Below, piece by piece: positions 11,880-23,795 of a DNA stretch of 64,000 nucleotides (position 1 is the first letter of the stretch; every line of letters starts with the position of its first letter). Below the pieces are notes generated by a model. The model saw only the letters and a program-made list of their open reading frames with translations. It was not told where the DNA came from and did no database searches. The stretch spans positions 79,901,106 to 79,965,105 of the forward strand of contig NW_023601104.1 of assembly GCF_014898055.3 (NCBI RefSeq), in the 5' to 3' direction. Made by a program: the position numbers and the translations under genes. Origin of the DNA: Talpa occidentalis (taxonomy: Eukaryota > Chordata > Mammalia > Eulipotyphla > Talpidae).

Positions 11880-12680
11880 TGCCCGGGGCCCTCTCCGCCG
11901 CACGTGAGGAAGCTGAAGCACAGGGACAGCAGCCTCACCCCACAGAGCCTGGCCCTCTGGCTCCACCTAGCCCAGCGCTCTGCCCCACATGGGCTTTCTC
12001 TGCAAATCTGGCGCCAGAGCTGAGGGAGCCCCGGCCAGAGCCGAGAGGCCCCTCGCAGGGCGGGGCTGCGGGAGCGGCCGGCTGTGCTCCCGACCAATGG
12101 GCGCCCGCGGGGATGATGTCATGTTCCGCCCCAGCATCCCTGGCTGCCCTTCCTGCCACTCTCGAGCGCTCTGGGGGCTGAGGCAAAGGCTCGGGACCAC
12201 CCAGACGCCACGGGAGATTTTTCCGCAGAAGGGAGGGCCGCAGAGGAGGGGCAGAGAGCTGAGCCCCCAGCCCTGGGCCCTCCCCGCACAGACGCGGACC
12301 CTGGCAGCTGCCCGCCACCGCCTCCTGGGCTCAAAGTCCCGGGGGACCCGGGCGCGGGTTCTAAACACTCCCACCCCATCGCCTCCTGGGGCCACGCCAG
12401 CGTCTTCGCGTCTGCGAGCCGGCAAGCCCCGGGGGAGCTCGAGGGGGGAACAGGCCCCACGCCGTGGCTCTGGGAGACACCAGTGCCCAGACGCAAGCGC
12501 CGGGGCCTAAGTTGGGCAGAAATAAGCATGAGGCTCGGGTCCCTGCACCCCGCCAGTGTGCGATGATCTGCAGGTCTGGGTCCAAAACGTGCCACCTGCA
12601 GCCTGGAGCTGCCGGGGACGCGGTTCTGCCTTGGGAATCCCCTGTGGTTGTTGAAGAGCGTCCCTGAGGCAGAGGGAAGG
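11880..12680. promoter_or_regulatory. CpG-rich block, possible orphan promoter or enhancer
   Basis: The block is GC- and CpG-rich inside ordinary DNA. It contains GACCAATGGGCG (CCAAT box) followed within 25 bases by TGATGTCAT (CRE/AP-1-like) and GTTCCGCC (near 12092-12130). I recognise no exon beside it. Confidence 0.45.
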
Positions 12681-13689
12681 GGTTCTGGGGATGGGGGCCA
12701 AGCAGTTTTCACTTCAAAAGGTGGGTGGGAAATCAGGAGCAGGAGTACCTATGGGGCGGCCACGCAGGGCCCCCAGCCGACCCTCTGCAGGTGATTTCAG
12801 AACTAGTGGCCCGCACACGAGGTCCCAGACCTCCCCCACCCCTATGAGGCCATCCTCTTTACCTCCACCTGCCGGGAGAGGAAGCAGGCCGGAGAGGTGA
12901 AGTGGCAGAGAGCCAGAACCTGACTCAGGGGTGCCTCCTGACGCCAAGCTCCGTAACTCACACCTGAGAGTGACCCAGACAGGCCTTGGCCACTTACGCC
13001 TGCAGTCGTGGGCAGGGTCTCCCAGCCTCCCTGGACCTCCCTGGAGTTCCTGGGGATCACAGATCACACCCACAAAGCAAGGACAGGAGGCTCCTGGCAT
13101 AGGGGACTCACCCACCCTCTGTCCCTTTTCAGATCTAAATCTCCTGGGAGTGACACACCAAAACTGGAGGCTGGGGACCAGGGCAGGATCTCAGCATGCC
13201 CCTAGACTCCCCATCGCCCGCCCCACCCCACCCCATGGAAGGTCTTGCCTGAGTCGATAATTGTCCGGGCAGTGCCAGAGCCGGGCTGGCTCTCTCAACC
13301 CCAGTCAGGCTCTTTCCATGCCCCCTGGTCACTGTATCCCTGGTGTGGAGTAGCTGACCAGGGGTTCCTTGACAAAGAGTCAGGGAAAGGCTCCTCCAGC
13401 CTTTCCTGCCTTCAGGAGAAGGTGACCCCTTCTCTGGAGGTGGACAGAGTGGAGAGAGGAAGGAGAGACCCCCTATTTCTTGTCTGTGGGGAGGTTGCCT
13501 CTCCCAAGTTTTTGTGAGCAAGAGTAGGGGTTGCTGGGGAGAAACCAGGTACAAAGAGCAGAAGAGAAAGATTAATGTCTGCAGATACAGACTCGGGGGA
13601 GGGGAGAGTGCTGGGAAGTCTCATTGCAGAGGGCAAGAGTGGGTACGCAGAGGCCACTCACTAGGGCCACCCAATTAATCAGTTGGCAG
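12681..13689. other. No gene seen
   Basis: GC-rich flank of the CpG block. Open frames are short and unrecognisable. Confidence 0.45.
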
Positions 13690-13875
13690 CAAACACTGCC
13701 TCTACCCCCTTCCCCCACCTGCTGACCTACTTCCTGTTCTTCAAGACCCATGATAAGTCTGGTTCTGCAATGCTTTGCCTGACTGTCCCCCTCCCTGCTC
13801 CACTCCAGACTAAATGAATCACTGACTTCTCTTGATCCTCATAACAATCTTTCAGTGCCCGTCTTAAAGCCCCAA
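13690..13875 (+). mobile_element. L2-like remnant
   Basis: GTTCTTCAAGACCCATGATA and AATGCTTTGCCTGACTGTCC resemble the L2 3' region. Confidence 0.45.
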
Positions 13876-14724
13876 GGCTGTGAGGTGATGTGAACACACC
13901 CAAGGCAGGAGGGCTGCGCTCTGGGAGACCAGCCTGGGCAGCAGGGGATACTATCTGAGACCCCCCACCTCACCTGTGTGGCCTACAGTAAATCAGTTCA
14001 TTTCTTGAGCCTCCATAATGCCTCCCTCCCAGAGTGGCCAGAAGAAAGAGTAGAAAGAGGCCTGACGGGGCAGCTCTGTTCTTTCCTGACCCTGACGGCA
14101 GCAAACCCAGACTCCTTGCTTTTCTTAGCTTGATGTGGATTTTCCAGGCCTGAGGGCCCTCTCCTCACTGTCCTCCTGCTGGGTTCCCCACAGACCTGGT
14201 GCCAGCTCCGCGGGTACTTGTCCTCACGAACATAGCCTGACTAATGAGAATCATGTATGCCTTCTTCTCCCTGCAGACAGCCATGGTGCCCCTGGCCTCC
14301 CCGTGCTGCCTCCTCCCTGCTCCCTCCCTGCCCCTTCTTTTCCCAAGCACAAGCTTCTACAGAAATGCCAGGCCAGCAGGGGCTCCCGGGAGGTGTCTCC
14401 AGGACCAAGAGGCAGTGGGAGGCCTGGGAGGGTGGTCTCAGGCCCTGCCTGCCTTCTGTGCTCTCTGCCCTGTTCTCCCAGAGGACCGCAGGCACTGGGC
14501 GCTTGGCCAGGGCTGCCAGTTGGTATCGTGACTTGGAGAGGAGGGTCTCAGGCTGGCCCAGAGGATCATCTCTCTGGGTTCCTATTTCTCCTACTGCTGA
14601 GGCAGCCCTGTGTCCAGTCTCCCCTCTCCTCACTTTGTATGGGGATCCCTCAAATCCTGAGGCTGTGAAATCCTGACTACAAAATTCAGGAGCGTGTACA
14701 GTGGTGCTCAGAGCTGAAGAACAC
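13876..14724. other. No gene seen
   Basis: GC-rich. The longest open frames (to 177 codons) show no domain and overlap each other on several frames. Confidence 0.45.
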
Positions 14725-14880
14725 AAAGCCTGGAACCCAACAATCCAGATTCAAAGGCTGCCTCTGTCACCTTCCAGTGGTGAGAACTTGGGCAAGCCCT
14801 GTGCCTCCTCTGTCATGGAGACGACAGCAGTACCCACCTCGAAGTGTCATTGTGAGGAACACACAATTGCTTATTAGCTT
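14725..14880 (+). mobile_element. MIR remnant
   Basis: GAGAACTTGGGCAAGCCCTG and CATTGTGAGGAACACAC fit MIR. Confidence 0.55.
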
Positions 14881-15014
14881 GGTTGAATTCCTGTGAAGAG
14901 CTTAGGTCAGGCCCTGACATCTGGTGTTGCAATGTCGCTTTACCAGAGGATGCTCAGCCTGCAGGGAAACTGGAAGGGGAGTTGATGGTTTTGGCTTCAG
15001 AAATGCTCAGGAGT

Positions 15015-15180
15015 CACAGCCTGCAGTCCGGCTCCTTGCTCCCTCGCTGTCTGACGTCCGGTGAGGCACTACTACACTCGGCTTGTAAGTGGGGATGAAA
15101 ATGACCACTATCTTGTAAGTTGTTGGGAGGGTTCAAGGAGGTGAAGTCTGGAAGTGCATAGCCCAGAGCAGGCTCAGATG
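15015..15180 (+). mobile_element. MIR remnant
   Basis: TAAGTGGGGATGAAAATGAC and AGTGCATAGCCCAGAGCA fit the MIR 3' half. Confidence 0.55.
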
Positions 15181-16289
15181 GGGGCTCATTAGGGGTTCCT
15201 TAGATAACAGAAGGAGGGTAGGAATCCCCTGCCTTTCCCATTCAAGTCAGAATTTGACCCAGGCCTGCCTGATTCCAGAATGGGTCCTGACTCCAGACCC
15301 CTGGACAGTTTCTAGGGTAGAAGCACCCCCCGGGCCTTAGTGAGGATATCTGGGACCTACCCCACCTGCTCAGGTTACAGAAGAAATCAAGACCCAAGTG
15401 AGTGCTAGAAACCCTGGTTGGTCCCCAAAAATATGTGTGAGAAGGTGTGGCTGGGGCTGTGCAGAATTGTGCCCTCCGCTCACAGAGCACACCCCTGAGC
15501 CTGGCTCCCTCTGTCAACCCGGGGCCCATCCCTCATCCTCACTGGAGGACGATGGAGCAGGTGCGTCATCACCATCACCCCTATGCTACCGGTGAGGGAA
15601 CTGAAGGCAAGAAAGGTGAGGTCTCAATACAGTGTGGCACCTGGGGTAGAGCCAGAAGAGAAAAGGATTCACTGGACAAGCTGGAGCGATGTGAGCAAAG
15701 TCCAGAGTTGAGTCAATAGTAATGCCCCATGGGATTTTCTGGCTGTGACGAACACCTGGGCTCATAGAAGATGTCAGCAGCAGGGGATGCTGGGCCAAGA
15801 ATAGGTAGGAAAGCTCTTTGAATGCTTCTGTAAATCTCAAATTCCCTCAAAATAAAAAGTCTGAACATAAGAAAGTGTCTATTCCTCATGCTAAAAGCCA
15901 TATCGAGGGAACAGTTTCTAACTTTTCTATAGTCTTTCCAACACTATTCGTAAAGTAGATGGTTATTTTCTTTTCCTTTTCCTTTTTGTAGTGCCTTTCA
16001 AACACAGCCATAAAAGCCAACTGATGTTTTCAATATTCTGACTGCAAATCTCTGCCCAAGTCCAAGAGTTCATTAGATATACTTTTTATTTCCCAAGTTA
16101 CTACAGACAGTTTCACCAAATGATTCACCTCTGCATAATGCATGGTGCCGTTTTTCAAGTTCTAATAGCAATCTCCTTGTCATTGTTGCAGTCTCCCCTA
16201 ATGGTGTTTTCATTCCTACTGCCCAGTCCTCAAAACCAGTGCTACAGTGCTACATATTTCACATTTTGTTATGGGATAACACCACTTCT
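15181..16289. other. No gene seen
   Basis: Unassigned sequence with a T/C-rich run near 15965-15990. Confidence 0.45.
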
Positions 16290-16600
16290 GGGTTTATATT
16301 CCGACTGGTTATTACAACATAACAAAAAATCCTAGATCTCAGTGGCGGTAACAATCATTTGTTATTTCCTACATGTCATTGTGTCTGGTGGGGGCTCCCT
16401 GAATTGACTTATTCTGCCGGTCCCGGCTGGGCTACCTTGTAGTGTTGACTGAGGATTAGCTGACTTAGGGCCGTCTCAGTTGGCGATGACTCTGCTCCAT
16501 GTATCAATCATCCTGCTCCTGGGATCAGTGCACTAAGTCTGGGTAAGTCTATTACAAAGACTGGGAGTGGCACAGAAAGCAAACTTAACCTTGCAAACCT
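16290..16600 (+). mobile_element. MLT1-like LTR fragment
   Basis: The stretch around GGTTATTACAACATAAC, CTCAGTGGCGGTAACAATCA and CTGCCGGTCCCGGCTGGGC resembles MLT1. Divergence is high. Confidence 0.5.
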
Positions 16601-16933
16601 TTTTCAAGTATCCGCTTGAGCCATGTCTGCTACTATCCTCCTGGCCAAAACACACAACCGAGCCAGAGTGAAGCGATAGGGATGTACCTCCCTCCAGCCC
16701 CAAAGAGAGGACACTGCAGGATCATAGACATTGGTAGGGAGGAACAGTTGGGTCCATTAATGCATCCCGCCTCTGTGGTCAAAGGCAAACACTCCAGTTC
16801 TCCACACCTGCTTTCACCTCTTCCTGGAACATCATCTTTCATATGAGATTTTAGGATCAGATCAGAAAAGGGAAGTCCTTAGGATCACAACCACTAAGAA
16901 ATGGCAGAGCCCCAATTTAAATGTAGGGCTGTC

Positions 16934-17257
16934 GGGCCTCCCCGGTGGCGCAGCGGTTGAGCGCTGGGTTGTGAGGCTGCCCGCGGCCTCTGCGGCGCCG
17001 GTTCGATCCCCGGCTGCTCCCCGGCCACCGGGGGAGGATCCCACATGGTGCGCAGACCTCTCCTGCCGCCCGCTGCTCCCCTCAGCAGTGTACTTCGGCC
17101 CTTCTGCCTGCTCTGCTCCCCGCTCTGGCTCTGGTGAATTCTCTCACCCTCCCGCGCTTCTGACTGTACCCAGTGCATGTATAAACAAAACAAACAAATA
17201 TAATAAATAAATAAAAACATGCCTCTATTAAAAAAAAAATAATAAAATAAATAAATA
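16934..17257 (+). mobile_element. Vic-1-like SINE, GCTGGG-type subfamily
   Basis: Very intact copy with a GCGCTGGGTTGTGAGGCTGCC head and a GCTTCTGACTGTACCC 3' part. The tail is extended to about 90 A/T-rich bases. The duplication AAATGTAGGGCTGTC flanks it. Confidence 0.93.
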
Positions 17258-17694
17258 AATGTAGGGCTGTCTGGGCACATGTTTGGTGCCTGTTAAATGC
17301 ACTTGCAATTAAAAGCAAATCATTCTGTGATGTATCCATAGGGTTCTTGAATTGTAGAATCTATTTCTAGCTAACAAGTAATAAGTAGGGGGGAAAAAAA
17401 GCAAAATTTAATGGGAGGAAACTGGATAATGCACAGAGTGAAGAAACAGGGCAATTCAGAGAACTATCAGAAGCAGTCTTCGTGGGGTACACCACGGTGC
17501 AGATGACTCAAATCTCTTGTCACTCGGCCTCAGAGTTAGGCAGCCAGCCTGAGTGTTGTGCCTGTTCCTTGGGTGGGGCACAGCGATGACAGGCCCCCCA
17601 GGGCCTGTAGGAGTCTGGACAGTGCGGCTCCTTAACAGAAATGCTGATTGCAAGTATTCCAGAAAAAGAGAGAAATCCCTGGGGGGCATGAACT

Positions 17695-17850
17695 AGGGAC
17701 CCAATCTGTCTGGGTTTGCAATCCTGGCTTTACCACTTCCAAGTTGTCCTTAACTGGTACAGGCAGGGTACTTAACCTTTCTTGCCTAGTTTCCACAGTG
17801 TTATTGTGCAAGAATGTGCCGGCTTCGCTGGATTTGGGGCAGTGTAAATG
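17695..17850 (+). mobile_element. MIR remnant
   Basis: GTCTGGGTTTGCAATCCTGG, TTTACCACTTCCAAG and ACTTAACCTTTCTTGCC fit MIR. Confidence 0.6.
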
Positions 17851-19029
17851 AACAGGGGTAACAGGTGTTGGCTAGTGCTAGCGCTGTGTCCGGAGGAGAG
17901 AGAGGGAAGGAGAGCAAGAGGGACGGGGAGAGACAGGGCGGGAGGGCAGGCGAAAGGGCGGGAGGGCGGCAGTGGGGAGGAACAAGAGCTCAGGATAAAT
18001 CCATGCCAGCTAGTGGCAACCTCGGAAGGGGAAAGCACCGAGGGCTGAGGCAGCAGAAAAGCTGGTAGTCAGGTCCCCCCTGACCTGGGATTACTCAGGA
18101 GCTGTGTTTCTGGATGGAGGAGCTCTGAGAGCGCAGAGATGCAGGTGCTGCTGAGCCATCCTCAGGGAGGGTCCCTTGGAGAATGGGGCAGGCCCATAGT
18201 GCATGGGCCTCCTGAGCTGGTACCAGCTGAGAAGGTGACCAGGCTAATTGCCCGAGTCCTGCACTTGACCTTGATGCCTCCTCTTCACGCCATCACAAGT
18301 GGCTCAAGCCTCAGTTTCATCCTCTTCCGCCAGTGCAGCTCCCCAGCTGTCTCTCAGAGCTTCACCCCACAGCTGGGGCCTGCTCTCCCCTCGTTCCACA
18401 GGGCCTCGCTCATTTCCAGCAATGACCACATGGCTCCTAAGTGCCATCTTCCCTGCCTTATCTGCTTTTCCACTTCAGCGGGCACCAGAATTAAGTCGGG
18501 GCCATAAAAGCATCGGGTTCCCAAACCTGTATACGTGGACCTTGCTTGACCACAAGCCTGTGTTACCCCAGGAAGGGATGAGACACCAATTGCAGTCTCC
18601 TCTCCTAGGCTTCTGGCTATGGGTACATGTGGACACGGGCTGGGTGGGGGTGGGCGGTAGGCATAGGTAAGGCCAGCTCCCCCAGCATTCGCTGCGCCAG
18701 GCAGAGCCCATTGGCTCAGAGCCACAAATTGCAGGGGGACCTCTCCATCACCGCCACTCTCAAACCACCGGGCAGGAGGTGACGTGCCTGGCTGTTCTCT
18801 CATAATCTCATGATCTCCCGAAGGGGAATCAGGTTAGCCCGACAGGCTCATCTTTTCCAAACCCGCTTGTTTTCCCTAAGTTTGCTGTGTTCCCCTGTGT
18901 GACCCCGACTCTGCCATAAAGTCAGCAGAGAAGTTCTTCAGCCATTGCGATCATGAAACGGGGACGGGCGATGGGTGTCACCCAGCCCCGTCCATATTTT
19001 AAGCTTTTTATATTTTTCAGATGAAGTCA
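17851..19029. other. No gene seen
   Basis: Contains a purine-rich GGGAGGGCGG tract at 17895-17975. Otherwise unassigned. Confidence 0.45.
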
Positions 19030-19165
19030 GATGCCAGGGTTCAGACCCTGGCTCTCCTACTGGGTGGTCTCAAGCGTGTCCTTTAGCTTCACCATGCCTC
19101 AGTTTCCCCATCTGTCAATGCTTTCTGATAAAGTAATGCTGCCAATATGACGTGCAGGGTCCTTG
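19030..19165 (+). mobile_element. MIR remnant
   Basis: GGGTTCAGACCCTGGCTCTC and CTCAGTTTCCCCATCTGTCA match MIR well. Confidence 0.7.
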
Positions 19166-20127
19166 TGATCTCAAAGGGAGCCGTGCACCCCATGCGTGTC
19201 TAGGTTCCCCAACTTTAGCCCATGGCTCAATCCTCTGCCAAAGGCTGGGGGATTCCTGGGGGAAATTCTGTCATCCTGGAGGGGACCAAGGAAGTGGGTC
19301 ATGAGCACCCCAGAGGACCTGCCACAGACCAGGGACTGTGCCAGGCCTGGTCCTCACCACCTTGTCCCCTTCCCCAAGTGCTGCCACCCCTGGGGTTACT
19401 CGGCTGCCCTGCCCTCATTCCTACACCGCAGACTCCTGATTTGCCCCATCACCATCTCCCCTCTCCAGTCAAAAATCTCCCCCTCCCATCCTGGCTGCTA
19501 ATATCATCTGCAAAACAGAGCCTCTCTGCTCCATGCACCAGGGCTACACCCCAGACCACATGAGAGAGCATTGTATGCCACACTTGGAAACTGTTGGAAG
19601 GTGTTTTCAAGACTTTTGAGGTCTCTGGCATGAAGCTGGGAGGACAACAAAGGCAGGGATAACATGAAAGAATAATTTCCCCGGGCTGGAGCTGGGGAAG
19701 TTAGTCCTTGGGGCATGCAGCGGCTGTAAAACACTCAAACGCTGAGATTTTATTGTGTTTGTGTCACCCTCAGGATCAAGAGCTGTGAGGGCACATGCAA
19801 GGCTTCCTTAAAGAAGAAATTCAGAAAATCAGTGTTTCCCTCAGCTTAGCTTGCTAACTGTGGAGCTAAGAGAGGAGGATGGGCCAGGGGACTTAGGACT
19901 GCTTTTGATACCTTGTCTGGGCTCATACATTAGGAAGTGAAATGGGAGAAATTAACAAGGCTTGACCTATGCTTAGAAAAGGGGAAATAAGAAGACACGT
20001 CACTCTCTAGCATCCATTGCATCCTAACAGTACCCCATTTTCTTTAAAAGAAGCACAAGACCCCACTCCAGAAGCGCAGAGCATCCCTGACCTTGGCTCA
20101 GTCTCCTGCTCTGGGGTCACTTGCTCT
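19166..20127. other. No gene seen
   Basis: Unassigned sequence without coding signal. Confidence 0.45.
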
Positions 20128-20345
20128 GCCCAGGTGGAATGGCTGTGATGCTGGCTCTATCAAGAACTGTTTATTCATTCATTCAGCAAATAGTGGGGAT
20201 TTTGTGCTGCGTACAAGAGCTGATGAATGTCAAGGGCCCTGCAGAACTAATACACAGTGAGCGCTCAATAAACAGCACCTTTCATTTCATGCATATGTCC
20301 CAATATAACCCAGCATAACTATTATCTCCTCTTCACCTGTACAAA
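20128..20345. repeat. Diverged duplicated block, copy A
   Basis: This block aligns along its length with 22878-23098. The best part is CATTCATTCATTCAGCAAAT and following bases. The block is a composite of L2-like and MIR-like pieces in the same order in both copies. Confidence 0.75.
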
Positions 20346-20596
20346 ACCGCACTGGTGAATACGCTAGTCACGGAACCCAGCTGGTGACTCAGGGTAGTAA
20401 GGTAAGTACTAGGGGATGTGGCTTCACACCCGGCTTTGCCTTAACTAGTGATGTGACCTTCCATGTGTCGCAGCTTCTCAGGGGCTCCACTTTTTTCATT
20501 TGGAAAGATGGACAAATGTTACAATCAAGAGTTTTGAAAAGGAGCTGACACAAATGGTATATGCCATATGAATCGTTATAAACAGATCAAAACCAG

Positions 20597-20874
20597 GGGC
20601 CTCCCTGGTGGTGCAAGGGGTTAAGCACAGCACTGTGAAGCTATCCACAGCCACTGCAGCATGAGTTCGATCCCCAGCCAGGGAGCTGACCCACATGGTG
20701 CAGCAGACCTCTCCTGTCTCCCTGCTGCTCCCCTCAGCAGTGTATTTCAGTAGATCCACCTGTTCTGTTCCCACTCTGTCTCTGGTGAATCCTCTCACCA
20801 CCCACTCCTCTGGTCTACATCCCAGCTCTTGTATGCATAAATAAATAAATAAATCTTTAAAAAAAATAAACAGA
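20597..20874 (+). mobile_element. Vic-1-like SINE with re-duplicated 3' flank
   Basis: Full-length copy. The target AACAGATCAAAACCAG precedes it (20581-20596). After the tail the AACAGAT motif occurs three times, ending with the intact target at about 20890-20907. Confidence 0.92.
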
Positions 20875-20907
20875 TAAACAGATCAAAACAAACAGATCAA
20901 AACCAGG

Positions 20908-21287
20908 TGACACTCAACTTTACTATTCAGGGATGCAGACCTGGGAGCATAATGAAATAAAAAGGGAAATAATATCATAAAAGCAAATCAATGAGCGCCC
21001 ATAGGATGCGGGAGGGGATGTGAGTGGGAGAGACCTCTCAGGGTGCCCGTGCCCTCCTATCCAGACTCGTTCTATCCTGACCTGGGTTGTTGGTGACAGG
21101 GGTGTTTGCATTATTGTAAAAGCAATGACAATTACTCATGACACTTTGCATCTGCTTAGGTCCTTTTCCATATGGTCAAGAGGAACAAGAAATGCACTTA
21201 AAAAGCCTTATAAACTATAAAGGGATGTGCACCTAAAAGGCTCCCCTTCCTGCCTGTCCCTTTCCTCTAAAACAAATGTCATCATTC
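20908..21287. other. No gene seen
   Basis: Unassigned sequence between two SINEs. Confidence 0.45.
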
Positions 21288-21301
21288 AAAATGTTCACGT
21301 G

Positions 21302-21580
21302 GGGCCTCCCCGGTGGCGCAGCAGTTGAGCGCTGGGTTGCGAAGCTGCCCACAGCCTCTGCAGCGCCGGTTCGATCCCTGGCTGCTCCCCGGCCACCAGA
21401 GGAGGGTCCCACATGGCACGCAGACCTCTCCTGCCGCCCGCTGCTCCCCTCAGCAGTGTACTTCGGTCCTTCTGCCTGCTCTGCTCCCCGCTCTGGCTCT
21501 GGTGAATTCTCTCACCCTCCCGCGCTTCTGACTGTACCCAGTGCTTGTATAAATAAATAAAAATAAATCTTTAAAAAAAA
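21302..21580 (+). mobile_element. Vic-1-like SINE, GCTGGG-type subfamily
   Basis: Intact copy with little divergence from the one at 16934. The target duplication is AAAATGTTCACGT (21288-21300 and 21581-21593, within the A run). Confidence 0.93.
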
Positions 21581-21593
21581 AAATGTTCACGTT

Positions 21594-22649
21594 AGAAGGA
21601 CCATTCTAGTTTTGTCTCCTGTGTCCCATTTTATGGAGGGGGCAAACTGAGGCATCACCCTTCCTCTCCTCCGACCAGACACTCACCAGTTTCCAGCCCT
21701 GAGAGGCCAGGTCACTGCAAACCCAGGCTCCCTCCCTTGCCCCGAGCTGTTTGTGTGTGAATCCAGCCACCTCAGAATTAAGAGCCAAAAGAGCATTTTT
21801 TTCTCCTTTGGAACCTGTTTCAACACCCTCCATCTCGGGCTGAAAAAATCATTTGCAATTTCCTCCCGCCCACGACTCCCCTCAGATGCGCTCAGCCTCG
21901 GGAGTAGTAAAGGACTTTATTATTTTTTAAAGAAGCCATACACACCCTCCCGAGCTCACATAAACCCTTCTGAGTGCCCCTCTGCAAATCTCTCCAAAGG
22001 CATAAAAACTGGGCTGGGGAAGCTCTGGGCCGGCTGCAGGTGCATCTAAGATTCTGGCTCAGACATTATGAGCTGGCAAGAGGCTCCCTCATCTCCCCAT
22101 CACCTCAGCAGATGTGGCCCTATATTTGTCTCTGAATAAACTGCCTGCAGCTTGGAGCAGCCAGGAACTTTGCAAGCAGTCCTGCTCCTAAGGCCGGTAA
22201 TTTGCCAGAAATTAGCAGTGACTAAGATACACCAGCTTCCTCTCAGTTCCAGGCGGAGGGACCAGCTTGTCCCACAGTTTTTATTGTCAATATGGGTCAG
22301 AGCCATGGACACAGCTATCCACAGGGCCCAGGCCTGGCGGGGGACACTGTGCTTTTCTGTCATTTGTCTGCCATGGCCTGACGTGGGAGGTGCCAAGGAC
22401 TTTCCATGACATTTGTTCATCTTCTTTGTTTCTCCCCCATTTTCCTCTCACTCATCTTCCAGAACAAGAAAGAAACAGAGTAGGCGGACTGAAGACCGTT
22501 TTCACCGCTTTGTCAAAAACTGGAAGTTTTTCCAAAGACTTGTGAAATCCTCCAAATCCCTGCTCTCTAAGAGCTGGGGGATAAGGCTGCTCAAATTTGG
22601 GGACTCATAACCTGCCCACCACCAGGCCTCCACCCCTGTGAAGCAGAGC
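21594..22649. other. No gene seen
   Basis: Unique-looking. It could be a conserved noncoding stretch, but nothing in the bases alone proves it. Confidence 0.4.
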
Positions 22650-22745
22650 CATGCAGGGCCTGGCTCTGCAGTTACAGCCTGGATGACTTTGCACACGTCA
22701 TCTTCCTCCACGCCTCAGCTTGTGCATCTGTAAGAATAGGCAGGT
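22650..22745 (+). mobile_element. MIR remnant
   Basis: GCCTCAGCTTGTGCATCTGT and the preceding cytosine-rich stretch fit the MIR core. Confidence 0.5.
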
Positions 22746-22877
22746 TCCCCAGGTTATATGAAGGGGCATTACTGGCTACATATTTGCAGGACCTAGTGTA
22801 AAATCAAATGTAGGATCCCTGTTCAAAAAGTATGAAATAATTCAAGATGGCAATAGTGGACTATCAAATCAAGCAAT

Positions 22878-23098
22878 GGCCCAGATTGTCTGGTATGACA
22901 TGGCTCCACTAGGGACCATTCATTCATTCAGCAAATAGTGGGGATTTTTGCCACATGCAAGCCATGTGAGCTGATGAATGTCAGTGGCTCAGCCAGTCTG
23001 GTACACAGTGGGTATTCAGTAAACAGCACCTTTTATTTTTCATGAAAATGTCATAATATCCTACAGCATAACTATCATCTCTACTTCACATATAAAGA
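22878..23098. repeat. Diverged duplicated block, copy B
   Basis: Partner of 20128-20345, about 2.75 kb away in direct orientation. Shared words include AGCTGATGAATGTCA, GTAAACAGCACCTTTTAT (ATAAACAGCACCTTTCAT in copy A) and CAGCATAACTAT. Confidence 0.75.
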
Positions 23099-23505
23099 AA
23101 CTGAGACAGCAAGAAATGTATGCAATATCCTCAGCTAGCAAGCAACAAAGGTCAGAGCTGGACTTGGGTCTGAGGCCAAGGCCCAGATCCTGTCCAGTTC
23201 CATGGGCACCTCTAGCGTGCAGCCCCAGCCCTGCTGCCAGAGAACAACCCAGAATCACTGGCTCTTCCTAACCTGGCTAAGAGCCAAATGCCCAAATGCC
23301 CTGCTTTCCTAAAGAAGAACATTTTGAGTGACAGTTTAGAAACCAATGAGTCACCAGGGTGAGGAGAGACATCAGCAGCACTCCCTAAGAGGCTCTGGGG
23401 TACCTACCTGAATGTCCCAATTGTTCTCAAAGGCACAAAGGCAGACTGCATAGCAAGCCAGATTTGATTGCAAAATTGAATTTTGAAAATGAACCATCTG
23501 CCATT
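23099..23505. other. No gene seen
   Basis: The first part (to about 23190) looks like an antisense MIR continuing from the duplicated block. The rest is unassigned. Confidence 0.45.
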
Positions 23506-23520
23506 GAAAATACAAATGTG

Positions 23521-23780
23521 GGGCCTCCCTGGTGGCACAAGGAGTTAAGCACAACACTATGAAGCAATCCGCAGCCTCTGCAGCACGAGTTTGATCCCCG
23601 GCCGGCCAGGGAGCTACCCACATGGCACAGCAGATCTCTCCAGCTTCTCCCCTCAGCAGTGTACTTCAGTCAGTCTGCTGTTCTGTTCCCCACTCTGTCT
23701 CTGGTGAATCCTCTCACCTCCTGCATCTCTGGCCTGTACCCCAGCTCTTGTATGCATAAATAAATAAATCTTTAAAAAAA
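23521..23780 (+). mobile_element. Vic-1-like SINE
   Basis: Full-length copy with perfect duplication GAAAATACAAATGTG at 23506-23520 and 23781-23795. A few bases are missing in the CTCGCCCGCTGCTCC region. Confidence 0.94.
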
Positions 23781-23795
23781 GAAAATACAAATGTG

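Noticed and set aside
11989..12712. Several overlapping open frames of 127-197 codons
   Set aside because: They are open on both strands at once in GC-rich DNA, which marks composition rather than coding.
16894..17280. Open frames of 79-128 codons repeated across the window
   Set aside because: They are translations of the Vic-1-like SINE and recur at each copy.
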